36,757 nucleotides of DNA, from assembly GCA_903886275.1 (NCBI GenBank), contig CAISLN010000021.1, positions 1 to 36,757 of the forward strand. The letters run 5' to 3'. The notes beneath the pieces are model-generated. The model ran no database searches. It was not told the DNA's origin and worked only from the letters and a program-made list of their open reading frames with translations. Source of the DNA: an uncultured beta proteobacterium (GTDB lineage Bacteria; Pseudomonadota; Gammaproteobacteria; Burkholderiales; Burkholderiaceae_C). The translations under genes were made by a program, and so were the position numbers. How positions within the stretch are numbered: position 1 is the first letter of the stretch; every line of letters starts with the position of its first letter. Below, piece by piece: positions 24,619 through 33,894 of the stretch.

Positions 24619-25944
24619 ATGACACCACAGGAAATTGTTGCCGAGCTGGACAAGCACATCGTAGGCCAAGGCCAGGCCAAGCGCGCAGTCGCCATTGCCC
24701 TGCGCAACCGCTGGCGCCGCCAGCAGGTCGAGGGCAGCCTGCGCGCCGAAATCACGCCCAAAAACATCCTCATGATTGGCCCCACGGGCGTGGGCAAGAC
24801 CGAAATCGCGCGGCGCCTGGCACGCTTGGCCGATGCGCCCTTCATCAAGGTGGAAGCGACCAAATTCACCGAGGTGGGCTATGTCGGTAAGGATGTGGAC
24901 TCCATCATCCGCGACCTCGCCGAGATCGCCGTCAAACAGACCCGCGAGTCTGCCAAGGCCGAGGTGCGGGCCCGCGCCGAGGACGCGGCCGAGGAGCGCA
25001 TTTTGGACATCCTGATCCCGATGCCGCGCAACGATTTCGGCTTTGCCTCGGGTGAGGCCACGCCGCAAAGTACAGCGCGGCAGAACTTCCGCAAAAAGCT
25101 GCGCGAAGGCCAACTGGGCGAGCGCGAGATCGAAATCGACCTGGCCCTGGCCACGCCCCAGCTCGAGGTGATGGGGCCGGCTGGCATGGAAGAAATGACC
25201 GAGCAGCTGCGTGGCATGTTCGGCCAGTTGGGCCAATCCAAGCGCCAAACGCGCAAGCTCAAGATCAGCGAGGCGCACAAACTGCTGGTCGATGAAGAGG
25301 CCGCCAAGCTGGTCAACGAGGAAGAGATCAAGCGCCAGGCTATCCACATGCTGGAGCAAAACGGCATTGTATTTATTGACGAGATCGACAAGGTCACCTC
25401 GCGCAGCGAGGGCAGTGGCGCCGAAGTCTCGCGCCAGGGCGTGCAGCGCGACCTGCTGCCGCTGGTGGAGGGCACCACCGTGTCCACCAAATACGGTATG
25501 GTCAAGACCGACCACATTTTGTTCGTGGCCTCGGGCGCTTTTCACCTGAGCAAGCCCAGCGACCTGATTCCGGAGCTGCAGGGGCGTTTTCCGATCAGGG
25601 TGGAGCTGCAGTCGTTGTCGGTGCAAGATTTTGAGGCCATCCTCACGCAGACCCATGCGTCTCTCACGCGCCAGTACCAGGCCCTGTTGGCCACTGAGAA
25701 CGTCAGTCTGCATTTCACGCCCGAGGGCATTACCCGGCTGGCGAAGATCGCCTTCGAGGTGAACGAGCGCACCGAGGACATAGGCGCGCGGCGCCTTTCC
25801 ACGGTGATGGAGCGGCTACTGGACGACGTCAGTTTTGACGCTGCGGCCCTGGCCGGCCAGACCGTAGAAATCGACGCTGCCTACGTCGATATCCGCCTGG
25901 CGGAGCTGAGTCAGAATGAAGACCTATCGCGTTACATTCTGTGA
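24619..25944 (+). CDS. hslU: HslU (ClpY) AAA+ unfoldase
   Basis: The ATPase that unfolds substrates and feeds them to HslV. 441 residues (E. coli 443). [20 protein letters not shown] is the conserved N-terminus, Walker A GPTGVGKT lies at 54-61, and the pore motif GYVGKDVDS follows. The I-domain covers about 110-240, Walker [10 protein letters not shown] contains D254-E255, sensor and arginine-finger regions are VASGAFH and [12 protein letters not shown], and the C-terminal SRYIL tail docks into HslV. Forms a two-gene unit with hslV; no clear heat-shock promoter was found in front of hslV. Confidence 0.97.
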   Translation: MTPQEIVAELDKHIVGQGQAKRAVAIALRNRWRRQQVEGSLRAEITPKNILMIGPTGVGKTEIARRLARLADAPFIKVEATKFTEVGYVGKDVDSIIRDLAEIAVKQTRESAKAEVRARAEDAAEERILDILIPMPRNDFGFASGEATPQSTARQNFRKKLREGQLGEREIEIDLALATPQLEVMGPAGMEEMTEQLRGMFGQLGQSKRQTRKLKISEAHKLLVDEEAAKLVNEEEIKRQAIHMLEQNGIVFIDEIDKVTSRSEGSGAEVSRQGVQRDLLPLVEGTTVSTKYGMVKTDHILFVASGAFHLSKPSDLIPELQGRFPIRVELQSLSVQDFEAILTQTHASLTRQYQALLATENVSLHFTPEGITRLAKIAFEVNERTEDIGARRLSTVMERLLDDVSFDAAALAGQTVEIDAAYVDIRLAELSQNEDLSRYIL

Positions 25945-26019
25945 GCAAAACCGATTGTCCGGTCTTAGACAGTCGCTTCACGCGTCACTTTCATAACCGC
26001 CTCTAAGTAATTCATTTAC

Positions 26020-26040
26020 AAGGAATTTTCCTTTCTTTGT
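26020..26040 (+). terminator. Possible weak terminator after hslVU
   Basis: AAGGAA (26020-26025) can pair with TTCCTT (26028-26033), followed by a T-rich stretch to 26040. The stem is short and AT-rich, so this is a weak candidate. It lies 76 bp after hslU and before the dcw promoter. Confidence 0.25.
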
Positions 26041-26098
26041 GCCTGCAGTGTCTGCGCTAAGTCCTTGATTTAATTGGAATTTTTGTTTTGGGCCTCGC

Positions 26099-26126
26099 TT
26101 GCATGTGCGCCATTTACTGATACAGT
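26099..26126 (+). promoter_or_regulatory. Predicted dcw-cluster promoter (Pmra)
   Basis: TTGCAT (-35, 26099-26104), a 16-bp spacer and TACAGT (-10, 26121-26126). TG one base before the -10 makes it an extended -10 promoter. It lies about 80 bp before the mraZ GTG in the 261-bp gap after hslU, the place where the main mra promoter is found in other bacteria. Confidence 0.6.
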
Positions 26127-26135
26127 GCAAAAAAG

Positions 26136-26150
26136 TGGGGTTTAGTGGTA
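26136..26150 (+). promoter_or_regulatory. MraZ-box-like repeats
   Basis: TGGGG at 26136-26140 and TGGTA at 26146-26150 sit exactly 10 bp apart, with a poorer TGCCC at 26156. E. coli MraZ binds TGGGN repeats with 5-bp spacers (10-bp period) to repress its own promoter. The repeats begin about 10 bp downstream of the predicted -10, where MraZ would block transcription start. Only the first copy is a full match. Confidence 0.5.
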
Positions 26151-26205
26151 ATTGTTGCCCTTGAGCCTCCTTTTAGTCGTTGTTGTTCAAAAAGGGTGTG
26201 CTGTC

Positions 26206-26634
26206 GTGTTCCAAGGGGCCTCTTCTCTCAGTCTGGATGCAAAAGGTAGGCTCTCTGTGCCGACCCGGCACCGTGACGTCTTGAGCGCGACCGCCGCGGG
26301 CCAGTTGACCATTACCAAGCACCCCCATGGCTGTCTGATGGTTTTCCCCCGCCCTGAGTGGGAGAAGTTTCGTGAACGCATCGCCGCTTTGCCCATGTCG
26401 GCCCAGTGGTGGAAGCGCATTTTTTTGGGCAACGCCATGGATGTGGAGATGGACGGCACCGGTCGGGTGTTGGTGTCTCCCGAACTGCGCGCCGCTGCTG
26501 GCATCAGCCGCGACACCATGCTGCTGGGCATGGGCAACCATTTCGAGCTTTGGGACAAGGCCCTGTACGACGCCGAGGAGGCCAAGGCCATGCAGGGCGA
26601 CATGCCCGAAGTCTTCAAGGACTTTTCCTTTTAA
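26206..26634 (+). CDS. mraZ: MraZ transcriptional repressor
   Basis: A 142-residue double-AbrB-fold protein that binds DNA as a ring-shaped oligomer and represses the dcw promoter. [20 protein letters not shown] (2-21) is the first AbrB-like repeat with the D-x-K-G-R-x-S-x-P DNA-contact motif. [20 protein letters not shown] is the second, with D-x-x-G-R-x-L-x-x-P. The end [15 protein letters not shown] is also standard. The GTG at 26206 is chosen because AAGGG lies nine bases upstream and it aligns with family starts; the frame remains open to 26152. It is the first gene of the cluster, behind its promoter and putative binding sites. Confidence 0.93.
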   Translation: MFQGASSLSLDAKGRLSVPTRHRDVLSATAAGQLTITKHPHGCLMVFPRPEWEKFRERIAALPMSAQWWKRIFLGNAMDVEMDGTGRVLVSPELRAAAGISRDTMLLGMGNHFELWDKALYDAEEAKAMQGDMPEVFKDFSF

Positions 26635-26642
26635 GGCACACA

Positions 26643-27596
26643 GTGGAAACAACATGGAACCATGCCACCGTCTTGTTGAACGAAGCGGTAGACGCAATGT
26701 TCAAGGACGGTAAGGCCCCTTTCCCCGACGCAGCAGAGGGCTGCTATGTGGACGCGACATTTGGGCGCGGCGGTCACTCGCGTCTGATCCTGTCGCAGCT
26801 ATCGGCTGGCGGTCGCTTGATTGCCTTCGACAAGGACCCCCAGGCCGTGGCCGAGGCCGCATCCATTGGGGATGCACGCTTCTCCATTCGCCACCAGGGC
26901 TTTGCTAATTTGGGCGAGCTGCCTGCGGGCAGCGTGGCCGGTCTGCTGATGGACCTGGGCGTGAGCTCACCCCAGATCGACAACCCGGCGCGGGGCTTTA
27001 GCTTTCGCAACGAAGGGCCGCTTGACATGCGTATGGACACCACGCGCGGCGAGAGTGTGGCTCAGTGGCTGGAAACGGCTGAAATCAATCAAATCACGGA
27101 GGTGATACGTGAATATGGCGAAGAACGGTTTGCTGGGCCAATTGCAAAGGCGATTGTTGCTCGCCGACAGGAACGGGGGCCTCTTTCAACCACCACCGAA
27201 CTGGCCCAGCTCGTGGCTGAGCAGGTCAAAACCCGCGAGCCGGGCAAGGACCCTGCAACGCGCACATTTCAGGCTTTTCGGATTTTCATCAACGCCGAGC
27301 TTGAAGAGCTGCAACAGGCGCTAGAGGCCAGTCTGAAGGTGCTACAGCCCGGCGGGCGCCTGGCGGTGATCAGTTTTCACTCACTCGAAGACCGCATCGT
27401 CAAGCAGTTCATCGCCAAGCATGCGCGCGAGGAATATGACCGCCGCGCCCCCTTTGCTGCCCCGAAGGTGATGCAGCTGTTGTCGCTGGGGCGCGTCAAG
27501 CCCAGCGAGGCTGAGATCAAAGGCAACCCCCGTTCGCGCAGCGCCATCATGCGCGTGGCGCAAAGGACAGCGGCAAGCGTGGGGGCCACACCATGA
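26643..27596 (+). CDS. rsmH: 16S rRNA m4C1402 methyltransferase RsmH
   Basis: SAM-dependent N4-methylation of C1402 in 16S rRNA. 317 residues (E. coli MraW 313). [13 protein letters not shown] begins the conserved part, [16 protein letters not shown] is the SAM loop, [20 protein letters not shown] and LDMRMDTT are signature motifs, and [15 protein letters not shown] closes the Rossmann domain. The GTG at 26643 with AAGG six bases upstream is favoured, because the long upstream frame runs antigenically through mraZ in another phase and is not coding. The stop overlaps ftsL in an ATGA. Confidence 0.95.
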   Translation: METTWNHATVLLNEAVDAMFKDGKAPFPDAAEGCYVDATFGRGGHSRLILSQLSAGGRLIAFDKDPQAVAEAASIGDARFSIRHQGFANLGELPAGSVAGLLMDLGVSSPQIDNPARGFSFRNEGPLDMRMDTTRGESVAQWLETAEINQITEVIREYGEERFAGPIAKAIVARRQERGPLSTTTELAQLVAEQVKTREPGKDPATRTFQAFRIFINAELEELQQALEASLKVLQPGGRLAVISFHSLEDRIVKQFIAKHAREEYDRRAPFAAPKVMQLLSLGRVKPSEAEIKGNPRSRSAIMRVAQRTAASVGATP

Positions 27597-27934
27597 CCCG
27601 GATTAACCTTGTACTGCTGCTGGCCGTGGTGCTCAGCGCCATCTATCTGGTCAATGTCCAGTATGAGTCGCGTCGCCTGTTTACCGAGCTCGACAAGGCG
27701 CAAAGCGAAGAGCGCCACCTGTCCACCGAACTCGATCGTCTGCAGGTGGAAAAGCGCGGCCAGGCCACTTCTGCAAGGGTCGAGCGGCTGGCGCGCGAAA
27801 AGTTACAGATGCGTCTGGTGCTGCCAGCCATCACCACCTATGTGAGCTATACCGAACCGGCTTCGGCCGCCATGGCCGTAAGCACCCAGGCACGATCGGG
27901 CAACGCCGTTGTGCCCCAAGGAGTCAAGCCTTGA
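27593..27934 (+). CDS. ftsL: Cell-division protein FtsL
   Basis: A 113-residue bitopic protein of the FtsQBL divisome subcomplex that activates FtsWI. A short cytosolic start (MTR) is followed by a membrane helix ([20 protein letters not shown], 4-23) and a periplasmic heptad region (about 28-75: [20 protein letters not shown]) predicted to be a coiled coil with FtsB. The tail after 85 is Ala/Ser-rich. Identification rests on topology, size and position between rsmH and ftsI, since FtsL sequences diverge. Overlaps rsmH by ATGA and ftsI by TTGA. Confidence 0.9.
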   Translation: MTRINLVLLLAVVLSAIYLVNVQYESRRLFTELDKAQSEERHLSTELDRLQVEKRGQATSARVERLAREKLQMRLVLPAITTYVSYTEPASAAMAVSTQARSGNAVVPQGVKP

Positions 27935-29676
27935 ACCGCAGCGTGCGTTACACCTCCAGCCCCTTGCTGGCCAGTCGCACGCCGGTCTGGCGCAGCAAGT
28001 TTGTGGTGGCCGCCGTTGCCATGGCTTTTTGCGGCTTGGCTGCCCGCGCGGCCTATATCCAGGTGTTTGCCAACGGCTTCTTCCAGCACCAGGGTGAGGT
28101 GCGCTTTGCCCGCACGCTGGAGCTGCCGGCCTACCGCGGCCGCATCCTGGACCGCAATGGCCTGATCCTGGCCTCTAGCGTGGCGGCTCCCAGCATCTGG
28201 GCCATTCCCGACGATGTGGATACCGATGGCGAACGCCCCAAGCTGCACGTGTTGGCCAAGCTGTTGGAAATGCCCTATGCCGACCTGACCAAGAAGCTCG
28301 ACGAGGACAAGACCTTTGTTTGGATCAAACGCCAGGTCAATGCCGACACCGCCAAGGAAATTGCCGCGCTCGGCATCAAGGGCATTTACCAGCGCAAGGA
28401 ATACAAGCGCCAGTACCCCGAGGGCGAGGCCGCGGCCCATGTGGTGGGCTTTACCAATGTGGAAGACAACGGCCAAGAAGGCGTGGAGCTGCTCTACAAC
28501 AAGCGCCTCTTGGGCAAGCCCGGTCTGCGCCACGTGATCAAGGACCGGCTGGGCCGCGCCGTCGAAGACGTGGGCGAGACCGTGCAACCGGTGGACGGCC
28601 AAGACATCCAGCTCAGCATAGACAGCAAGGTGCAGTTTTTCGCCTACCAAAAGCTCAAGGAAGCGGTGCTGCAGCAGCGCGCCCAGGCTGGCAGCGTGGT
28701 GGTGCTCGACGCCGTCAGCGGCGAGGTGTTGGCCCTGGCCAACTACCCCAGCTACACCCCCGACAGGCGCCAGAACCTGACCGGTGCCCAACTGCGCAAC
28801 CGGGCGCTGACCGACACCTTTGAGCCTGGCTCGGTGATGAAGCCCTTCACCATCGGACTGGCGTTGGAAAGCGGCCGCGTCAAGCCCCACACTGTCATCG
28901 ACACGGCCCCTGGCTCCTACACGGTCACCGGCGTCACCATCCACGACTCGCATGCCCATGGCGCGCTGACGGTGGAGCAGGTGATACAGGTGTCTAGCAA
29001 TGTGGGCACAGCCAAGATTGCCATGGGCTTGCCGGCCAGCGAAATGTGGGAAACCTTTTCCCAGGCCGGCTTTGGCCAGAAGCCGCAGATTGAATTTCCC
29101 GGCGTGGTCTCGGGGCGTCTGCGCCCCTGGGCCAAATGGCGCCCGATCGAACAGGCCACCGTGTCCTATGGCTACGGCCTTTCGGCCTCACTGTTCCAGA
29201 TGGTGCGCTCTTACACCGTGTTTTCGCACGACGGCCAGATCATCCCGGCCACGCTGATGAAAAACACCGAGCCGGCCGTCGGTGTGCGCGTGTTTTCTCC
29301 CGGCACGGCCTTTGAGATCCGCAAGATGCTGCAAATGGCCGCAGGCCCCGGTGGCACCGGTCCCAAGGCCCAGACCCAGGGCTACTCGGTGGGTGGCAAA
29401 TCCGGCACCGCTTACAAACAGATCGGCAAGGGCTACGGCTCGGACGGCAACCGCAAGTACCGCAGTTGGTTTGTGGGCATGGCACCGATTGACCGGCCGC
29501 GCCTGATTGTGGGCGTGATGCTCGACGAGCCCAGTGCCGGCAAATATTTTGGCGGCGATGTGGCCGCCCCCGTCTTCAGCGACACCGTGCAGCAGACCCT
29601 GCGCCTGCTCAATGTGCAGCCCGATATGGCGGTGCGTCCCAACATCGTGGCCAGCGCCGTAGAGGAGAGCTTCTGA
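27931..29676 (+). CDS. ftsI: Septal peptidoglycan transpeptidase FtsI (PBP3)
   Basis: The class B penicillin-binding protein that cross-links septal peptidoglycan with FtsW. 581 residues: cytosolic tail, signal anchor (about 24-44, KFVVAAVAMAFCGLAARAAY), dimerisation/pedestal domain with RGRILDRNGLILASS, and a transpeptidase domain. Catalytic motifs are intact: S301-V-M-K304 (GSVMKPF), S355-S-N357 and K490-S-G-T. The start is a TTG (27931) with AAGGAG seven bases upstream; its last two bases plus GA form the ftsL stop (TTGA overlap), so translation is coupled and initiation may be weak. Stop overlaps the murE ATG by one base (TGATG). Confidence 0.96.
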   Translation: MNRSVRYTSSPLLASRTPVWRSKFVVAAVAMAFCGLAARAAYIQVFANGFFQHQGEVRFARTLELPAYRGRILDRNGLILASSVAAPSIWAIPDDVDTDGERPKLHVLAKLLEMPYADLTKKLDEDKTFVWIKRQVNADTAKEIAALGIKGIYQRKEYKRQYPEGEAAAHVVGFTNVEDNGQEGVELLYNKRLLGKPGLRHVIKDRLGRAVEDVGETVQPVDGQDIQLSIDSKVQFFAYQKLKEAVLQQRAQAGSVVVLDAVSGEVLALANYPSYTPDRRQNLTGAQLRNRALTDTFEPGSVMKPFTIGLALESGRVKPHTVIDTAPGSYTVTGVTIHDSHAHGALTVEQVIQVSSNVGTAKIAMGLPASEMWETFSQAGFGQKPQIEFPGVVSGRLRPWAKWRPIEQATVSYGYGLSASLFQMVRSYTVFSHDGQIIPATLMKNTEPAVGVRVFSPGTAFEIRKMLQMAAGPGGTGPKAQTQGYSVGGKSGTAYKQIGKGYGSDGNRKYRSWFVGMAPIDRPRLIVGVMLDEPSAGKYFGGDVAAPVFSDTVQQTLRLLNVQPDMAVRPNIVASAVEESF

Positions 29677-31193
29677 TGCTGCACTCCACCACGCAAGCCG
29701 CACAGTGGCTCCAAGCGCATGTCACCGGCACCCTGCACAGCGACAGCCGTGCCGTGCAGCCGGGCGATGGCTTTATTGCCTGGCCGGGTGCGGCTGTGGA
29801 CGGTCGCGCCTTTGTGCCTTCCGCCCTGCAGTCTGGTGCCACGGCCTGCCTGGTTGAAGCGGCAGGCGCAGCAGCCTTTGCAGGCGACACGGTGGAAAGC
29901 TACGCCGGTCTGAAGGCCGCTACCGGGGCGATTGCCGCCGAATTCTTTGGCCATCCTTCCAAGGAAATGGCTGTGCTGGCCGTCACCGGCACCAATGGCA
30001 AGACCTCCACTGCCTGGTGGCTGGCGCAGGCGCTGTCGGCGTTAGACCACGCCATTCCCTGCGGCATGATTGGCACCTTGGGCGTGGGCCGTCCGCCCGC
30101 AGCCGGGCAAGAGGCCACACTGGCACATGACAATGTGGTCTCCACCGGCCTGACCACGCCCGACCCGGTGCAACTGCAAAGTGCCTTGCGCCGCTTTGTC
30201 GAGCAGGGACTCAAGGCCTGCGCTATTGAGGCCTCCAGCATCGGCGTCGAAGAGGCAAGGCTGGACGGCACGCAGATCCGCGTGGCCCTGTTTACCAATT
30301 TCACGCAAGACCATCTGGACTACCACAGCAGCATGGAGCGCTACTGGCAGGCCAAGCGCCGCCTGTTTGACTGGCCTGGTCTGAAGAGCGTGGTGCTCAA
30401 CCTCGATGATGTGCGCGGCCTGGAACTGGCCGGCGCACTGGCCGATGGTCCGCTGGACCTGTGGACCGTCTCCAGCCTGCGCCCAGCCCGTCTGCAGGCG
30501 CGCCGTCTGGCCTATACGGCCCAAGGCATGGGCTTTGAGGTGGTGGAGGGCGACGCCGTCTTGCCGCTGCAAACCCAGCTCATCGGCAGCTACAACGTGT
30601 CCAATCTGCTGGGCGTGCTGGCGGCCATGCGCGCCCTGGGCGTGCCATTGGTGGCTGCGGTGCACGCCTGTAGCCAGTTGCAGGCAGTGCCTGGGCGTAT
30701 GCAATGCCTGGGTGATGCGCGCACACCGCTGGTGGCGGTGGACTATGCACACACCCCCGATGCGCTGGACCACGCGCTGGCCGCGCTGCGCCCCATGGTG
30801 CAGGCGCGCGGCGGCAAGCTCTGGTGCGTGTTTGGCTGCGGCGGTGACCGCGACACCTCCAAGCGCCCGCTGATGGGCGCCATCGCCGGCAAGCTGGCAG
30901 ATTGGGTAGTGGTGACCAGCGACAACCCGCGCAGCGAAAAGCCGGAGGCCATCATTGCCCAGATTCTTCTGGGCTTGCCGTCCTGCCAGACCTTGGAGGT
31001 GCAAAGCAACCGGGCGCTGGCGATTGCCCAGACGATTCGTGCTGCCGCACCCGAAGACGTGGTGCTGTTGGCCGGCAAGGGCCATGAGGCGACGCAAGAA
31101 GTGGCCGGCGTGAAGAGTCCCTTCTCTGATCTGGTCCATGCCCAACAGGCCCTGCAACAGTGGCGCCTGGCCCATGAGGAGGCCGCGCCATGA
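29676..31193 (+). CDS. murE: UDP-MurNAc-tripeptide synthetase MurE (meso-DAP adding)
   Basis: Adds meso-diaminopimelate to UDP-MurNAc-L-Ala-D-Glu. 505 residues. The ATP loop is VTGTNGKTSTAWW (GTNGKT about 105-110); the carbamylated-Lys region and central domain include STGLTTPDPVQLQSAL and EASSIGVEEARLDGT. DNPR at 416-419 (VVTSDNPRSEKPEAI) specifies meso-DAP, rather than Lys, as substrate, matching a Gram-negative wall. LLAGKGHEATQEV is the C-terminal hallmark. Not fused to MurF, unlike some Burkholderiales; instead the two overlap by ATGA. Confidence 0.96.
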   Translation: MLHSTTQAAQWLQAHVTGTLHSDSRAVQPGDGFIAWPGAAVDGRAFVPSALQSGATACLVEAAGAAAFAGDTVESYAGLKAATGAIAAEFFGHPSKEMAVLAVTGTNGKTSTAWWLAQALSALDHAIPCGMIGTLGVGRPPAAGQEATLAHDNVVSTGLTTPDPVQLQSALRRFVEQGLKACAIEASSIGVEEARLDGTQIRVALFTNFTQDHLDYHSSMERYWQAKRRLFDWPGLKSVVLNLDDVRGLELAGALADGPLDLWTVSSLRPARLQARRLAYTAQGMGFEVVEGDAVLPLQTQLIGSYNVSNLLGVLAAMRALGVPLVAAVHACSQLQAVPGRMQCLGDARTPLVAVDYAHTPDALDHALAALRPMVQARGGKLWCVFGCGGDRDTSKRPLMGAIAGKLADWVVVTSDNPRSEKPEAIIAQILLGLPSCQTLEVQSNRALAIAQTIRAAAPEDVVLLAGKGHEATQEVAGVKSPFSDLVHAQQALQQWRLAHEEAAP

Positions 31194-32599
31194 CAGCCAT
31201 GATGCATTTGCAAAGTGCGCTGCCTTGGCTGAGTGCGGCCACCCTGGTGGGCGACGCCCGCACCGAGGTGCTGCGCGTGCACACCGACACCCGCACGGTG
31301 GAGCCGGGCGACCTGTTCCTGGCCCTGAAGGGCGAGAAGTTCGATGCCAATGCCATGCTGCACCAGGCCTGCAAGCAGGGTGCATCCGCGCTGATCTGCC
31401 ATGCCGGTCTGCCGACAGAAAGCTATCCCGCAGGCATTCCCCGCATCGAGGTGCCTGACACCCACGCCGCGCTGACGCAACTGGCCACCGGTTGGCGCGC
31501 GCAATTTGGCCTGCCGCTGATTGCCGTGACCGGCAGCAACGGCAAAACCACCGTCACGCAAATGCTTGCCAGCATCCTGGCGGCTGCGGCCGGCGACGAC
31601 GCACTGGCCACGCGCGGTAACCTCAACAACGACATTGGTGTGCCGCTCACGCTCTTGCGCCTGCGAGCGCACCACCGCATTGCCGTGGTCGAGCTCGGCA
31701 TGAACCATCCCGGCGAAATCGACGCACTCTCTCGCATGGCCCAACCGACCGTCGCGCTGGTCAACAACGCCCAGCGCGAGCACTTGGAATTTATGCAGAC
31801 GGTGCAGGCGGTGGCCGAGGAAAACGGCGCCGTCATCGGCAGCCTCTCGGCCAGCGGCGTCGCCCTGTTCCCCGCTGACGATGACTTCACCGCGCTTTGG
31901 ACCGGGCTGGCGCTGCCGCGGCGCATCCACCGCTTTGCGCTGGCGGCTACCGGCGACGCGCAAGACCTGGTCTGTCAGCAGGCCCAATGGGTGGGTGGCG
32001 CCTGGGCGGTGCAGGCCAGCGGCATGGGCCATGACTTTGCTTTTGCTTTGCATATTGCCGGACGCCACAACGTCAAGAACGCGCTGGCAGCTGCCGCCTG
32101 CGCCCTGTCGGCCGGCGTGCCGTTGGCTGCTGTGCGGCAGGGACTGCAGGCGTTTGTGCCGGTCAAGGGCCGATCAAACGCCATCGCGCTGGCCATGGGC
32201 GAGCGCAGCCTCACCCTGGTGGACGACACGTACAACGCCAACCCCGATTCGGTGCGCGCCGCCATTGCCGTGCTGGCCGAGCTGCCGGGGCCGCGCCTCT
32301 TGGTGCTGGGCGACATGGGCGAGGTGGGCGACCAGGGCCCGGCCTTTCACACCGAGGCCGGGGCCGAGGCACAAGCCAGCGGCATCGAGCAGTTGTTTGC
32401 TATCGGAGAACTGGCCCGCTACGCGGTGGCCGCCTTTTCTGGGGCGCGGCACTTTGCCAGCATCGAAGCATTGAATGCCGCTGTGCGGCAACAGCTTGCA
32501 AAGACCAGCAGTGTGCTGGTCAAGGGCTCGCGCTTTATGCGCATGGAGCGCGTGGTGGAGGCCGTCTGTGCGGCCGCGTCGGCGCAGGGCACACCATGA
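31190..32599 (+). CDS. murF: UDP-MurNAc-tripeptide–D-Ala-D-Ala ligase MurF
   Basis: Completes the cytoplasmic pentapeptide precursor. 469 residues. [20 protein letters not shown] is the N-terminal uridine-binding part, [18 protein letters not shown] is the ATP loop (about 114-121), and [14 protein letters not shown] with [11 protein letters not shown] are the central-domain signatures. [15 protein letters not shown] and [12 protein letters not shown] mark the C-terminal domain. Start ATG overlaps the murE stop (31190-31193). Its own stop overlaps the ATG of a 14-codon frame that bridges to mraY. Confidence 0.96.
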   Translation: MTAMMHLQSALPWLSAATLVGDARTEVLRVHTDTRTVEPGDLFLALKGEKFDANAMLHQACKQGASALICHAGLPTESYPAGIPRIEVPDTHAALTQLATGWRAQFGLPLIAVTGSNGKTTVTQMLASILAAAAGDDALATRGNLNNDIGVPLTLLRLRAHHRIAVVELGMNHPGEIDALSRMAQPTVALVNNAQREHLEFMQTVQAVAEENGAVIGSLSASGVALFPADDDFTALWTGLALPRRIHRFALAATGDAQDLVCQQAQWVGGAWAVQASGMGHDFAFALHIAGRHNVKNALAAAACALSAGVPLAAVRQGLQAFVPVKGRSNAIALAMGERSLTLVDDTYNANPDSVRAAIAVLAELPGPRLLVLGDMGEVGDQGPAFHTEAGAEAQASGIEQLFAIGELARYAVAAFSGARHFASIEALNAAVRQQLAKTSSVLVKGSRFMRMERVVEAVCAAASAQGTP

Positions 32600-32640
32600 A
32601 CCACAAAAACGACAAGAACGGAAATTTCTCATGCTGTTAA
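32596..32640 (+). CDS. Possible 14-codon coupling frame between murF and mraY
   Basis: An ATG (32596) overlapping the murF TGA opens a 14-residue frame ([14 protein letters not shown]) that stops at TAA 32638-32640, seven bases inside mraY. Such a frame would carry ribosomes from murF across the 31-bp gap to the weakly marked mraY start. The peptide itself need not be functional. Translation is unproven and the arrangement could be chance. Confidence 0.2.
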   Translation: MNHKNDKNGNFSCC

Positions 32641-33809
32641 GCCTGGCCCAATGGCTGCAAACCCTGTCACCGGAATTCGGTTTTTTCCGGGTCTTCCAGT
32701 ACATCACCTTCCGCGCCGTAATGGCGGCGCTGACCGCTTTGCTGATTGGCCTGGCTGCTGGCCCGGCCGTGATCCGTCACCTGGCCGCGCTCAAGATCGG
32801 CCAGCCCATTCGCGGCTACGGCATGGAAAGCCACCTGAGCAAAAGCGGCACACCGACCATGGGCGGCGTGCTGATTTTGTTGTCGATTGCCATCTCCACC
32901 CTGTTGTGGTTTGACTGGAGCAACCGCTTTGTCTGGATCGTGCTGCTGGTGACTTTGGGATTTGGTGCCATTGGCTGGGTGGACGACTGGCGCAAGGTGG
33001 TGCGCAAGGACCCCGAAGGCATGCGCTCGCGCGAAAAATACCTTTGGCAGTCGCTGATTGGCCTGTTGGCCGCCCTCTACCTCGTGTTCAGCATTTCCGA
33101 GAGCTCCAACCTGCGCGTGATGGAGCTGTTTTTCCAATGGGTACGTTCCGGTTTTGATGTGAACCTGCCGCCCAAGGCCGGCCTGATGCTGCCCTTCTTC
33201 AAACAGGTGAGCTACCCGCTGGGCGTGCTGGGTTTTGTGATCCTGACCTACCTGGTGATCGTGGGCTCCAGCAATGCCGTCAACCTGACCGACGGTCTGG
33301 ACGGACTGGCCATCATGCCGGTGGTGCTGGTGGGTTCCTGCCTAGGGCTCTTTGCCTATGTGACCGGTAGCGCGGTGTTCTCCAAGTACCTGTTTTTGCC
33401 CTACATCGCAGGCTCCGGTGAGCTGATGATTTTCTGCGCCGCCATGGCCGGCTCGGGCCTGGCCTTTCTGTGGTTCAACACCCACCCCGCGCAGGTGTTT
33501 ATGGGCGATGTGGGCGCGCTCGCTTTGGGCGCGGCCCTGGGAACCGTGGCGGTCATCGTGCGCCAGGAAATCGTGCTGGCCATCATGGGCGGCATCTTTG
33601 TGGTGGAAGCCCTGTCGGTGATGCTGCAGGTCGGCTACTTCAAATACACCAAGAAGAAGTTTGGAGCGGGCAAGCGCCTCTTGAAGATGGCACCGCTGCA
33701 CCACCATTTTGAGAAGCATGGCTGGAAGGAGACCCAGGTGGTGGTGCGCTTCTGGATCATCACCATCATGCTGTGTCTGGTGGGCCTGTCCACCTTGAAG
33801 CTGCGTTAG
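32631..33809 (+). CDS. mraY: Phospho-MurNAc-pentapeptide translocase MraY
   Basis: Transfers phospho-MurNAc-pentapeptide to undecaprenyl phosphate to give lipid I at the inner membrane. 392 residues with about ten membrane helices (an extra loop near 155-190 is seen in beta-proteobacterial forms). Active-site motifs: [12 protein letters not shown], the Asp pair in [22 protein letters not shown], and the HHH loop [17 protein letters not shown]. The ATG at 32631 gives the normal N-terminus (MLLSLAQWL); the frame is open back into murF (32475) but that part is not MraY-like. The ribosome-binding site is poor (CGGAAA). Confidence 0.96.
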   Translation: MLLSLAQWLQTLSPEFGFFRVFQYITFRAVMAALTALLIGLAAGPAVIRHLAALKIGQPIRGYGMESHLSKSGTPTMGGVLILLSIAISTLLWFDWSNRFVWIVLLVTLGFGAIGWVDDWRKVVRKDPEGMRSREKYLWQSLIGLLAALYLVFSISESSNLRVMELFFQWVRSGFDVNLPPKAGLMLPFFKQVSYPLGVLGFVILTYLVIVGSSNAVNLTDGLDGLAIMPVVLVGSCLGLFAYVTGSAVFSKYLFLPYIAGSGELMIFCAAMAGSGLAFLWFNTHPAQVFMGDVGALALGAALGTVAVIVRQEIVLAIMGGIFVVEALSVMLQVGYFKYTKKKFGAGKRLLKMAPLHHHFEKHGWKETQVVVRFWIITIMLCLVGLSTLKLR

Positions 33810-33829
33810 AAATGTCTACCCCCACGTTT

Positions 33830-33889
33830 GCTGCTACGCAGCTGCTCTGCCCCACCAGGGGGCCGTTCGCCTCCTTGGGGCGCGGAGGC
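33830..33889 (+). other. Serial hairpins in the mraY–murD gap, the last containing the murD RBS
   Basis: Three adjacent stem-loops: GCTGC–TAC–GCAGC (33830-33842), GCCCC–ACCAG–GGGGC (33849-33863) and GCCTCC–9 nt–GGAGGC (33869-33889). The last stem buries the murD Shine-Dalgarno GGAGG (33884-33888). The composition resembles GC-rich intergenic repeats common in Comamonadaceae, but its copy number cannot be judged here. Confidence 0.55.
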
Positions 33890-33894
33890 TTGCC

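Noticed and set aside
26406..26642. 79-residue extension of RsmH through mraZ
   Set aside because: It runs out of phase inside mraZ and has no family similarity; the GTG at 26643 has a ribosome-binding site.
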